NCBI GenBank assembly: GCA_964486155.1
Contig: CAZAKQ010000004.1
Span: 1 to 50,896 of the forward strand
DNA length: 50,896 bases
Direction: 5' to 3'
Origin: JAHITU01 sp964486155
Lineage (GTDB): Bacteria > Patescibacteriota > Minisyncoccia > Phycocordibacterales > UBA12079
The translations under genes and the position numbers were made by a program. The notes under the pieces are model-generated. The model did not search any database. It saw nothing but the letters and a program-made list of their open reading frames with translations, and had not been told where the DNA came from. This document shows positions 16,536 through 24,825 of the stretch, piece after piece (positions within the stretch are counted from its first letter, which is position 1; the number at the start of each line of letters is the position of its first letter).

Positions 16536-17126
16536 CTATTTTTTCCAAAAGTTTATTTCTTTTATAAATTTCTCTGAATTTTTTGAAAGTCTTATAGTAT
16601 GTTTTGTTTTTCCGTTAGCTTGTTTAAGTTTTTGTAAATTTGGTGAATATCCAAGATCTGTCATCATATTAAATACATCTTCACTTAGATTAGGAACTAT
16701 ATTTACAAAATTTACCATTATATATTTACGGTCTTTATAAATTGAACCGTCTGTTTGAAATAAACCTCTAAGACATTCTTTGCTTAACTTTGTATCTTCT
16801 TTTATCCAACTAGGAACTGAAACATTTTGTTTATCTTTTGATCCTTTTTCCCATTTCCATAACAATTTTTCCCAATGATTTGAATAAGATCTAATGTCAA
16901 CACAATTTTTACGATTTATTGAAGATATTTTATTCTGGGGTAGTAATAAAGATAAACTGTTCTTTACATGCTCAATAAGCATAGGGTATTTTTTATCACA
17001 AGAAATTCTTAAACGAATAGCTCGTTTATTTGAATTAGAAAGATTTCCATCTCCGAGAGCTACTCCAATGATATAAGCTTGTAATTTTTTATTAGAATTA
17101 AGATCTAATTTTCTAAAATAAGACAT
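16536..17126 (-). CDS. LAGLIDADG-type homing endonuclease
   Basis: 196 residues starting at ATG 17126; codons further upstream lie inside tRNA-Leu and are excluded. Two LAGLIDADG-like motifs, AYIIGVALGDGNLS (about 20-33) and LRGLFQTDGSIY (about 118-129), carry the catalytic acidic residues of a single-chain enzyme. The family cuts long DNA targets. The start is 4 nt after the tRNA 3' end with no Shine-Dalgarno, and there is no intron or intein host gene, so it is free-standing and coupled to tRNA transcription. Confidence 0.85.
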   Translation of the reverse strand: MSYFRKLDLNSNKKLQAYIIGVALGDGNLSNSNKRAIRLRISCDKKYPMLIEHVKNSLSLLLPQNKISSINRKNCVDIRSYSNHWEKLLWKWEKGSKDKQNVSVPSWIKEDTKLSKECLRGLFQTDGSIYKDRKYIMVNFVNIVPNLSEDVFNMMTDLGYSPNLQKLKQANGKTKHTIRLSKNSEKFIKEINFWKK

Positions 17127-17130
17127 CGAG

Positions 17131-17212
17131 TACCTGAGGTGGGAGTCGAACCCACATGGATTTCTCCACACGATTTTGAGTCGTGCGCGTAAACCAATTC
17201 CGCCACTCAGGC
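17131..17212 (-). tRNA. tRNA-Leu (anticodon CAA)
   Basis: Minus strand: acceptor GCCTGAG/CTCAGGT with an opening G-U pair, anticodon stem CACGA/TCGTG with loop CTCAAAA, long variable arm, T-loop TTCGACT. Its 3' end is 4 nt before the homing endonuclease ATG. Confidence 0.95.
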
Positions 17213-17363
17213 ATAGTTTTATTATATAGTATTTGTTAAATTTTTCAATAATTTAATTTTTATGTTAGAATAAGAGACATTAAAACATTAAAACAAAGAA
17301 AAATTTGCGAAGCAAATTTTTCTCCTAATTACCTAATTTACTAATTCACTAACTAACTAAACA

Positions 17364-18365
17364 ATGTCTTATCATCAAAATAATTCAATCTACTGGATAG
17401 AAGTAGAAAAAATAAACCCTAATCCTTTTCAACCAAGACGAGAATTTGATCATTTAAAATTAAATTCTCTTTCTGAATCAATTCGTCAATATGGAGTATT
17501 GCAACCATTGGTAGTAACTCGTAAAGAAGAAGTTAAAGAAGACGGAGGTTTGAATACTATTTATGAATTAATTGCTGGAGAAAGAAGATTAAGAGCATCA
17601 AAATTAGCAGGATTAGTACAAGTTCCTGTAATTATTCGTGATGAAGGAGATGATGATGCAATGAAGTTAGAATTAGCTATTATAGAAAATTTGCAACGAG
17701 AAGATTTAAATCCAATAGATAGAGCCAAGGCTTTTCAACAATTAATAAAAGAGTTTAATTTAAAACATGTGGAAGTAGGTAAGAAAATAGGAAAGAGTCG
17801 AGAATATGTTTCAAATACAATGCGATTGTTAATGTTGCCAGAAGAAATTATGGAAGCCGTAGCTACAGGTCATATTTTAGAAGGACATACTAGACCTATT
17901 TTGATGTTAAAAGATAGACCTCAAGAACAAATGACTTTATATAAAGAAATTATTTACAAAAAACTTTCAGTAGCAGATTCCGAAAAAATAGCAAGAAGAA
18001 TAGCTTATGATAAAGTAAGAAAAAAAGATTTAGCTGTTGATCCTGTTATAATTGAATTTGAAGAAAAATTAGCTGAAACTTTAGGAACAAGAGTACAAAT
18101 AGAAAAGAAAAAAATAGGAGGAAAAGTAGTAATTGATTTCTTTACAAATGAAGATATTGAAAAAATGTTGGCTGTTCTTAAAAATGAAATAAATGGAAGA
18201 AGAGATCCTAACGAGTCAATGTATGAGTTTGAAAAAAATAATCCTGAATTCATTCAAAAAGAGAGAGAAAATCTAGTCAATAATAATGATGATACTTTTG
18301 CTTCAACTAAAGAAGAGGAGGAAAGTGAAGAAGAATTATATTCTTTGAAAGATTTTAGTCTTTAA
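17364..18365 (+). CDS. parB: ParB/Spo0J-like chromosome partition protein
   Basis: 333 residues. N-terminal ParB/Srx domain (INPNPFQPRREF, then IAGERRLRASKLAGL, about 14-85; the usual CTPase arginine box is GERRLRA), IENLQREDLNPIDRAKAF, and the helix-turn-helix (VGKKIGKSREYVSNTMRLL, about 132-150). The C-terminal tail is acidic. The protein loads on parS and clamps DNA. No partner parA is adjacent and no clear parS was found. The gene is preceded by an A/T hairpin AAATTTGCGAAGCAAATTT. Confidence 0.92.
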   Translation: MSYHQNNSIYWIEVEKINPNPFQPRREFDHLKLNSLSESIRQYGVLQPLVVTRKEEVKEDGGLNTIYELIAGERRLRASKLAGLVQVPVIIRDEGDDDAMKLELAIIENLQREDLNPIDRAKAFQQLIKEFNLKHVEVGKKIGKSREYVSNTMRLLMLPEEIMEAVATGHILEGHTRPILMLKDRPQEQMTLYKEIIYKKLSVADSEKIARRIAYDKVRKKDLAVDPVIIEFEEKLAETLGTRVQIEKKKIGGKVVIDFFTNEDIEKMLAVLKNEINGRRDPNESMYEFEKNNPEFIQKERENLVNNNDDTFASTKEEEESEEELYSLKDFSL

Positions 18366-18394
18366 AAAGTAAAATATAAAAATATAAAGAATTT

Positions 18395-18789
18395 ATGGAA
18401 TCTAAAAAAGGAAGGTTCTATTATGGAACAGAGAAAAGATCAAAATTAATACAATAATAAATAGTAGAAGTTTCCACGAAAGAGAAATTTGGTTTATCAA
18501 GATTGGAAAAAATATAGGATTTGAACAAAATGGAAAAGGTAATCAGTTTTTAAGACCAGTTATAGTTTATAAGAAGTTCTCTAAAAATATTTTCTTAGGA
18601 ATTCCATTAACTTCTATAAAAAAAGACGGAAGATTCTATTTTTCATTTGAATTTAAAAAGAAAATTAGTTCAGCTTTATTGTCACAAATTAGGCTATTTG
18701 ATACAAAGAGATTGTCTTATTTAGTAGGAAGAATGAGTAAACGAGATTTTAGAGAAACTAAAGAAAAACTTATTGAATTGCTTCAATAA
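18395..18789 (+). pseudogene. MazF/PemK-like toxin gene with a frameshift
   Basis: From about 18424 one frame encodes LWNREKIKINTIINSRSFHE followed by REIWFIKIGKNIGFEQNGKG, RPVIVYKKF, FLGIPLTSI and ALLSQIRLFDTKRLSYLVGR, the PemK/MazF-type pattern common in Patescibacteria. That frame has no ATG, GTG or TTG start. The natural ATG at 18395, behind a TATAAA box, is in another frame; a -1 shift in the AAAAAA run at 18404-18409 would join them. It is either broken, a sequencing error, or frameshifted. Bases 18403-18432 are identical to the start region of the RiPP precursor gene at 48247. Confidence 0.7.
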
Positions 18790-18883
18790 GTTTTTCTTTA
18801 ACTCCCGAAGGAGAGGGGACTAGATGTCCATTTATACTTTAATAATATCAAGAGAATAAAAAAAGTCAAGTAAAATAAATAAA

Positions 18884-20095
18884 ATGATTTTCAAAATAAA
18901 TAAAAAAATAAAAGATAAGTTAGGAAGAGCTGGTATATTAGAAACTCCATCTGGAAAAATTGAAACTCCTGCCTTTGTAACTGTAGGAACTAAAGCCACT
19001 GTTAAAGCTTTAACCCCTGAACAATTAAAAAATATTGGTTCTCAAGTTGTTTTAGCCAATACTTATCATTTATATTTACAACCTGGGGATGAGCTCTTGA
19101 AAAAAGCAGGGGGTTTTGCTAAATTTATGAATTGGAATGGCCCAACAATGACTGATTCAGGAGGATTCCAAGTTTTTTCTTTAGGAGATGCTTGGGGGAC
19201 TTCAGTAACCAAAATAGCTCAAAAACAAGAATTATTAGAAAAAAATCAACTACTTGGGGGTGCTACCCCCAAGTTAGGATCATTAGTTAAGATTGATGAA
19301 GATGGAGTAGATTTTAGGTCAGTTATTGACGGATCAAAACATCGTTTTACGCCTGAAAAATCAATTGAAATACAACATAATATAGGAGCTGATATAATCT
19401 TTGCATTTGATGAATGCACCTCTCCACAGGCCAATTTTGGCTATCAAAAGGAAGCTATGGAAAGAACCCATCGTTGGGCAGAAAGAAGCTTAAAACAACA
19501 TAAAAAATTAGGAATTTCAGAAGCTACAGGAAAACAACAAGCTTTGTTTGGAATAGTTCAAGGAGGGCGATTTGAAGATCTACGAAAAGAATCTGCAAAG
19601 ACAATTTCTGAGATGGATTTTGACGGTTTCGGAATCGGTGGTTCTTTTGACAAAAAAGATATGGATACTGCTGTGGGTTGGGTGAATGAAGTTTTGCCTG
19701 AAGAAAAACCTCGGCATTTATTAGGGATAGGAGAGCCAGAAGATTTGTTTGGAGGAATTGAAAATGGGGTAGATTTATTTGATTGTGTTACTCCGACTAG
19801 AATAGGAAGGAACGGAACTTTATTTACTCAAAATGGAAAAATAAATATTTTGAATGCAAAATTTAAAGAAGATTTTTCTAAAATAGATGAAAATTGTGAC
19901 TGTTATGTTTGTCAAAATTATACTAAAGCTTATTTATCACATTTATTTAGATCTAAAGAAATGTTAGCTGGAACTTTAGCTTCAATTCATAATTTATATT
20001 TTATAGTCAATTTGGTTAAAAAAATTCGTCAATCAATTTTAGATGAAAATTTTTTGGAATATAAAAAAGATTTTTTAAACAGATATAAGAAATAA
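18884..20095 (+). CDS. tgt: tRNA-guanine transglycosylase
   Basis: 403 residues. TMTDSGGFQVFSLGD (nucleophile/base region, about 85-100), FDECTSPQA near 172, LFGIVQGGRF near 222, GIGEPEDLF and the catalytic-Asp stretch LFDCVTPTRIGRNGTLFT near 297 are all present, as is the zinc site CDCYVCQNY...H near 337. It exchanges guanine-34 in tRNAs with GUN anticodons for preQ1. The insertion around residues 110-135 is longer than usual. No queuosine pathway partner is next to it. Confidence 0.93.
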   Translation: MIFKINKKIKDKLGRAGILETPSGKIETPAFVTVGTKATVKALTPEQLKNIGSQVVLANTYHLYLQPGDELLKKAGGFAKFMNWNGPTMTDSGGFQVFSLGDAWGTSVTKIAQKQELLEKNQLLGGATPKLGSLVKIDEDGVDFRSVIDGSKHRFTPEKSIEIQHNIGADIIFAFDECTSPQANFGYQKEAMERTHRWAERSLKQHKKLGISEATGKQQALFGIVQGGRFEDLRKESAKTISEMDFDGFGIGGSFDKKDMDTAVGWVNEVLPEEKPRHLLGIGEPEDLFGGIENGVDLFDCVTPTRIGRNGTLFTQNGKINILNAKFKEDFSKIDENCDCYVCQNYTKAYLSHLFRSKEMLAGTLASIHNLYFIVNLVKKIRQSILDENFLEYKKDFLNRYKK

Positions 20096-20371
20096 TTTTA
20101 AATTTCTAATTTTCAATTTCTAAATGAAACAATGAAAATTTGCGAAGTAAATTTTTTTTTCTAACAACCTAATATCTAATTTCCTAAAAACTAATTAATT
20201 ATCCACAATTAAGGTCTTGAATTATTTTTTAAATATAAGTTATAATGTTTTTCGTTAATTAATAGGTAACAAAAAAAGATTTAAATTTAAAGATTTAGGA
20301 TACAGAATTTATTTATTAAAAATTAATTTTTCCTAAATATTAATATTTAATATCTAAATAATTAAATAGTT

Positions 20372-20617
20372 ATGGAAAACGAAGAGACAAATAATATAGA
20401 AGAAAATTCTATTGAAGAAGTTATTAGCCCTTCAGATGAAGATATAGTTAGTGGAGGAGATGGTGCGACGGAAGAAACCTTTAATGAAGATTTAGAAGAT
20501 GAAGTAGCTCCTGTAGATGAAGCAAGTGGAGAAAATATATCTTTTGAAGATGAGAATGAAGATGAAGAAGATGATGAAATTGAAATGGATTCTTATGACG
20601 ATGAAGATGAAATGTAA
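20372..20617 (+). CDS. Small extremely acidic protein
   Basis: 81 residues, about half Glu or Asp, with no hydrophobic core. Such acidic low-complexity proteins recur in Patescibacteria; a nucleic-acid mimic or intrinsically disordered linker is possible. A terminator hairpin (AACAACAGATT/AATCTGTTGTT) follows at 20629-20660. Confidence 0.55.
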   Translation: MENEETNNIEENSIEEVISPSDEDIVSGGDGATEETFNEDLEDEVAPVDEASGENISFEDENEDEEDDEIEMDSYDDEDEM

Positions 20618-20628
20618 AAATTAAAATA

Positions 20629-20662
20629 AAAAACAACAGATTAAATAAATCTGTTGTTTTTT
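20629..20662. terminator. Intrinsic terminator
   Basis: AAAAAACAACAGATT pairs with AATCTGTTGTTTTTT. Confidence 0.8.
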
Positions 20663-20850
20663 ATTATCAACGTAGTGCGAGAGTAATAGAAAGATGTAGC
20701 GAAGCGAGTTCCTACAATACCTTGTTAGCTTGTTGTGAGGAATTTTTATTTATTAAATTATTAAAATTAAACTTGCTTTATTTTTATAAATTAAGGTAAA
20801 ATATAGGAAATGGACAAGAATTATTAATTATTAGTTAAAAATTTAAAAAT

Positions 20851-22158
20851 ATGAAAAATAATTTATTATATATAATAATTTTTTCTTTAGTTTTTTGGGG
20901 AGCTATAACAGTTCAAGCTGAAGAGGAAATAATCCCTGTTTTAATTAACGAGGAAATTCCTGAAATAGAATTGATTGCAGAACCAATTTTAGATGAAGTT
21001 TTGGAAGAGCCTGAATTAATAAAGGAGGAGGTTTTAGAAGAAGTTAAAAAGATTAAAAAACCTTCAAATTTGGGGCTATGGTGGACAAGCATTAAGGAAA
21101 ATTTAACTATGGCTATTACTTTAAATCCTGAAAAAAAGGTAGAGAAAGCAATGGCTTTTGCTGAAAAAAGAATGGAAATAGCTGAAAGTTTTGCTCAAAA
21201 TGCATTAACTGAAGCCGAACAAATTCAAGCTGAAAAAATGATGGAAAAAGCTAATTCTTTTATTGAGAAAGCTGAAGCTAAAAAAGATATTATAACAGAA
21301 AAGGTTCAACAAAAATTAGAAGAAAATAAAAGACGAATAGAAATTCATAAAGCTAAAGTTAAAGAATACACTGAAGAAAAAATTGAGTTAATTCAAAAAA
21401 TCAAAGAAGGAGATGAAAATGCTAAAACTTTGTTGATAGAATTAAATAATGACAGAAAAGAGGCTTTTGAAATTATAAAAGAAGAAAATAGGTTAAGAAT
21501 GGAGTCTAAAAAATTAGAAATAGATGAGAAGATAAGGGAAAAAAAAGAATTTTTAGAAGAGAAAGCTAATTCAGGAGATGAAAAAGCTCAAAAGGCTTTG
21601 GAAGAGTTGAAACAACAAGAAGAAAAATATATACAGCGAAGATTAGATATTGAAAATAAAAAGATGTTGTTGCAAGAGAAAAAAGAAAAAAATATAGAAA
21701 AAGCTCAAGACAAAATTGAAGAAATGACGGTAGGTAATGATAAAGATGAACATGGCTGTATCGGTTCTGCTGGATATCTTTGGTGTGAGAGTAAAGAGAA
21801 ATGTCTACGACCTTGGGAATCAGATTGGGATAATTCTTGTGGTTTTAAAAAAGAAATAAAGAAAAGAATAAATAATGAAGTCAAAGAAATAGTTCCTGTA
21901 ATAAAAGAGAATGTTAATTCTACAGGAAATTTTGTTCCTAAGAAAATTAAAGAAAGGGTAAGAACAATTACTCCTATGGTTGAAAAAGAACTAATACCTT
22001 TAGTTGAAGAAGAAATAGAGAATGTGAAAGAAATTATTCCTGTCGTTGAATCTGAATTAAAAAATACTATACCTGAATTAATTTCACCGGCTCAGCCATT
22101 AGATAATATGGTAAATACAGAAGTAGAAAATATAAAATCATTTTTAAACATAGAATAA
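20851..22158 (+). CDS. Secreted coiled-coil protein with a Cys module
   Basis: 435 residues. A signal peptide (about 1-24), a short acidic region, then a long Lys/Glu/Ala coiled coil (about 85-300) with DUF5667-like repeats, followed by a Cys-containing module GCIGSAGYLWCESKEKCLRP...C (about 300-330) and a charged tail with repeated EIIPVVE-like words. The Cys module with GYxWC and KCLRPWE is found in other CPR surface proteins. Likely cell-surface or envelope structural; no enzyme motif. Confidence 0.65.
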   Translation: MKNNLLYIIIFSLVFWGAITVQAEEEIIPVLINEEIPEIELIAEPILDEVLEEPELIKEEVLEEVKKIKKPSNLGLWWTSIKENLTMAITLNPEKKVEKAMAFAEKRMEIAESFAQNALTEAEQIQAEKMMEKANSFIEKAEAKKDIITEKVQQKLEENKRRIEIHKAKVKEYTEEKIELIQKIKEGDENAKTLLIELNNDRKEAFEIIKEENRLRMESKKLEIDEKIREKKEFLEEKANSGDEKAQKALEELKQQEEKYIQRRLDIENKKMLLQEKKEKNIEKAQDKIEEMTVGNDKDEHGCIGSAGYLWCESKEKCLRPWESDWDNSCGFKKEIKKRINNEVKEIVPVIKENVNSTGNFVPKKIKERVRTITPMVEKELIPLVEEEIENVKEIIPVVESELKNTIPELISPAQPLDNMVNTEVENIKSFLNIE

Positions 22159-22170
22159 TTAAATAAACAA

Positions 22171-22208
22171 AAAACTTACTGAGGGGTCCAACCCCTCAGT
22201 AGTTTTTA
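22171..22208. terminator. Intrinsic terminator
   Basis: AAAAACTTACTGAGGGG pairs with CCCCTCAGTAGTTTTT, after the secreted coiled-coil gene. Confidence 0.8.
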
Positions 22209-22279
22209 AGAAAGGTTTTTGGGAATTTTAGTGGATTTTGGTTTATTATTTAAATAATATTATTAATATTAATAAATAA

Positions 22280-22313
22280 AAAAGATGTCGTGCAAAGCAC
22301 GACATCTTTTTTA
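22280..22313. terminator. Terminator of cspA
   Basis: AAAAAGATGTCGTGC pairs with GCACGACATCTTTTT; read on the minus strand it follows cspA. Confidence 0.8.
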
Positions 22314-22329
22314 AAATCTTAATTAAAAG

Positions 22330-22533
22330 TTAAGCTTTATTAACATTTACAGCATTCAATCCTTTAGGACTTTCTGTAACTTCAAATGTTAAAGCATCTC
22401 CTTCTTCAAGACTATCAAATTCTGCATTCACTAACTCGTTTGAATGAAAGAAAACATCTTTATCTTCTCCTTCTCGAGAAATGAAACCGAATCCTTTGTC
22501 TTTTACAAGACGAGCAATAGTTCCTTTTTCCAT
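22330..22533 (-). CDS. cspA: Cold shock protein (CspA family)
   Basis: 67 residues with RNP1 (KDKGFGFISREG) and RNP2 (DVFFHSNEL) motifs of a single cold-shock domain. It binds single-stranded RNA and DNA. The promoter at 22635-22663 implies a leader of about 90-100 nt, as usual for thermosensitive csp mRNAs. No Shine-Dalgarno site is visible. Confidence 0.93.
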   Translation of the reverse strand: MEKGTIARLVKDKGFGFISREGEDKDVFFHSNELVNAEFDSLEEGDALTFEVTESPKGLNAVNVNKA

Positions 22534-22634
22534 ACTTTAATTTAAAAAATTAAATCTATTAAAAATCAAATTTTATAAGACACTGTAGGAAACTACGACT
22601 CTGTCCCAATAACATCTCCGATTTGAATGTTGTT

Positions 22635-22663
22635 ATTCTATAATATAGTATATTTAATGTCAA
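22635..22663 (-). promoter_or_regulatory. Promoter of cspA
   Basis: Minus-strand TTGACA, 17 nt, TAGAAT, followed by a leader with GACACTGTAGGAAACTAC-type self-complementarity. Confidence 0.7.
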
Positions 22664-22707
22664 ATCAAAATCCGTTAACCTGTTAACAAAAAATTATTGT
22701 TTTTGTT

Positions 22708-22735
22708 CTACTATTCCAGTTAACTGGAATAGTAG
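22708..22735. repeat. 28-bp perfect palindrome
   Basis: CTACTATTCCAGTT and its complement, followed by AGATGTTTTT. The outer arms match the htpX terminator (4474) and the centre matches the 36-bp palindrome at 8627, so the two families have mixed. Confidence 0.7.
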
Positions 22736-22834
22736 ATGTTTTTAGAATTTAGTAAATGAAAAATTAAAACAAGATCTACTTAATATATTAAAATATATTA
22801 AGTAGATTTTTTAAATAAAATGATTCACTTTTAG

Positions 22835-22957
22835 TTATTTTTTCTTTCTATTTGTTTTTTTCTTGGCTAGCATTTCTTTTTTAATTGCTAGTCTTTTCGC
22901 TGTTTTTTTAGAACGAGATGTTTTCTTTTTATCTAATCCTGTTTTTCTTTTTGCCAT
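22835..22957 (-). CDS. Very basic 40-residue protein
   Basis: Reads MAKRKTGLDKKKTSRSKKTA and continues to RKKK; nearly half Lys or Arg. It looks like a small ribosome- or nucleic-acid-associated protein; similar short basic proteins are known in Patescibacteria. No Shine-Dalgarno site. Confidence 0.5.
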   Translation of the reverse strand: MAKRKTGLDKKKTSRSKKTAKRLAIKKEMLAKKKTNRKKK

Positions 22958-23149
22958 TAATTTAGGTAGTTAGGATATTAGAAAATTAGGCAGTTATAAA
23001 AAAATATAAAATAATTTTTCTTTCTACTTTTCACTCTTTACCTCCTACTTGTTTATTTATTAATAGACATTAGTTTAACCTTTTTTATTTTAATTTTCCA
23101 CTTATTTTTAATAAATTATTAATAATTTAAGACTAGAACTGAAAAGACA

Positions 23150-23330
23150 AATATAGATTGTTTTTGTATGATATTTAGAGTATAGTGTAATTTTAAGTTC
23201 TTTGAAAAAAGAATGGTTAAAAATTAGACTAACGGGATTAATATAAGATTGAAGAAATAAGGTTGCTCTTCCTTTTTTCGTTTTAAGTAAAATAGTTTTT
23301 GAATATTAACTATGTTGTTTAAAATAAATC
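23150..23330 (+). promoter_or_regulatory. Promoter and boxA-like leader of the retron-like locus
   Basis: A TTGTTT...TATAGT-type promoter (about 23159-23187) is followed at 23196-23212 by AAGTTCTTTGAAAAAAG, the same box found in front of the RiPP and lipoprotein units. It resembles boxA antitermination sites (TGCTCTTTAACA). Confidence 0.45.
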
Positions 23331-23715
23331 TTAACGTTTTGTGCAGCGTTAATGTACAACGTCAGGCACTATGTTAAGTGCTAATAAGTACGAAACTGCT
23401 TTCTGATATCGGACGGCGGATTAAAAGGAGTAGGGTACATCCTGGGGATTCTCCCCAGCCCCCGTTATTTCATTAACTGGAGATTGTTTGACCTTCGGAA
23501 AGGTGATTTTCTTAAGCTTTCGCTGTATGGGAGGATAGCTCCTTTGTAAATATTAATTGTAAAATTATTTACCAAGGAAAGGTCTCATACATCTGAGCGC
23601 AACGGGTATCCGGGCACCCATTAAGTCTAAAAGTCCTCATATCAGATATTTTAAAATCTGATATGAGGACAACCATTTAACAATTAAATAAAAATCTAAG
23701 ATTTTAAACGTTAAG
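23330..23715 (+). ncRNA. Structured RNA upstream of the reverse transcriptase (msr-msd-like)
   Basis: About 390 nt bounded by an inverted repeat, CTTAACGTTTT (23330) and TAAACGTTAAG (23705), like the a1/a2 ends of retron RNAs. After a1 comes GTGCAGCGTT, offering a candidate branching G. Inside are several stems: GCACT/AGTGC, CTGGGG/CCCCAG, ACCTT/AAGGT, CCTTTGTAAATA/TATTTACCAAGG within GTATG/CATAC, and a perfect 15-bp hairpin GTCCTCATATCAGAT with its complement (23633-23670) that looks like an msd stem. It ends at the Shine-Dalgarno site of the RT. It is longer than most described retron RNAs. No coding frame. Confidence 0.6.
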
Positions 23716-23724
23716 GAGGCAAAA

Positions 23725-24825
23725 ATGTCTAACAGCAAGTATAAACTTCAGACAATGGAGTCAGTTGCCCTTGATGTTCAATTTAGATGGACTCTTGGGC
23801 TTTTGGCAAAATACTTAAAGATAACAAAAAAATCTTTGAGAAAAGCTAAAAAGATTTTGGATGCTCCAGAATTTAAAGATCTTGTTAAGGTAAAAAAGAA
23901 ACTAGTGAATATGACTTTTAATTTTGGTTATTTTAGTTACTATAAGGTAATTAAAAAGAAAAGACGTCATATTTTGGCACCTCATCCGGCTTTGCAAGAA
24001 GTCTTATGGGTGATTAGTCAAAAAATAGTTGAACTTAGTCCAGCTCATGAAAGAGCTTATGGTTTTGTTCAGAAACGTAATTTTCAAATGGCAACAGAAT
24101 CGCTAGTTGGTAATAAACATTTTTTTAGTTTTGATATCAGTGATGCTTTTCCAAGTATTACCGATAAAATGATTGAAAAGAGGTTATTACAATTGAATGT
24201 TCCTGAAGAGTTTATAAAAATTCTAGTAAGATTAGTTACTCATCAATATAATGGTGAGTATCGCTTACCCCAAGGAGCTTCAAGTAGTCCTGTCATTTTG
24301 AATTTGGTTTATTATCCAATGTGCGAAGAAATTGAGTCTGTTTGTCAGAATTGGGAGATTGATTGGTGCGTTTATGCGGATGATTTTACTTTTGCAGGAA
24401 AAGACGTCACTAATGAAATGAAAAAGACTTTGTTAGCAATTCCTAAAAAATATGGTTTTAAAATCAAAAAGAAAAAAACTAAAGATAATTTAGGAAAAAC
24501 TATTCCACATATGTTGGGGTTAATAATCGTTGATGGTAAAGTTCATTTAAAACGTTATACCAAAAAGAAATTTCGTCAAAGATTTTATTTTGCTTGGAAA
24601 CATGGACTATATAATGATTGGCTAGTAGATGGTACAGCCAATGTTATAAGACAAGTTTATGGAGATCCAGAAGATTGGCCGGGATCACTTAGAAAATATT
24701 GGGTGCTTTGTATGAATAAAAGATGTGGCAAGATATTAGAAAAGGAGCCAATAAAATTAATAAGAAAGGAAACAAAGGAGGAAACTTATGAAGAAATTTT
24801 TAACAAAAATAGATCCTTTGCTTGA
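23725..24825 (+). CDS. Retron-like reverse transcriptase
   Basis: 366 residues with AAGGAGG 5 nt before the ATG. The RT blocks are clear: RRHILAPHPALQEVLWVI (about 78-96), ERAYGFVQKRNF, FFSFDISDAFPSI (catalytic Asp, about 134-146), LPQGASSSPVILNLV (about 181-195), WCVYADDFTFAG (YADD about 215-218), GFKIKKKKTKDN and HMLGLIIVDGK. QGxxxSP rather than SQ excludes the diversity-generating type. Position of HMLGL fits the retron VTG motif and the region before FSFD fits NAxxH, though both are divergent. It is preceded by a long structured RNA and overlaps the next gene by 38 bp. Confidence 0.8.
   Translation: MSNSKYKLQTMESVALDVQFRWTLGLLAKYLKITKKSLRKAKKILDAPEFKDLVKVKKKLVNMTFNFGYFSYYKVIKKKRRHILAPHPALQEVLWVISQKIVELSPAHERAYGFVQKRNFQMATESLVGNKHFFSFDISDAFPSITDKMIEKRLLQLNVPEEFIKILVRLVTHQYNGEYRLPQGASSSPVILNLVYYPMCEEIESVCQNWEIDWCVYADDFTFAGKDVTNEMKKTLLAIPKKYGFKIKKKKTKDNLGKTIPHMLGLIIVDGKVHLKRYTKKKFRQRFYFAWKHGLYNDWLVDGTANVIRQVYGDPEDWPGSLRKYWVLCMNKRCGKILEKEPIKLIRKETKEETYEEIFNKNRSFA

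Noticed and set aside
23725..24825. Diversity-generating retroelement
   Set aside because: The RT has QGASSSP instead of the SQ-type motif, and no template/variable repeat pair or variable protein was seen nearby.
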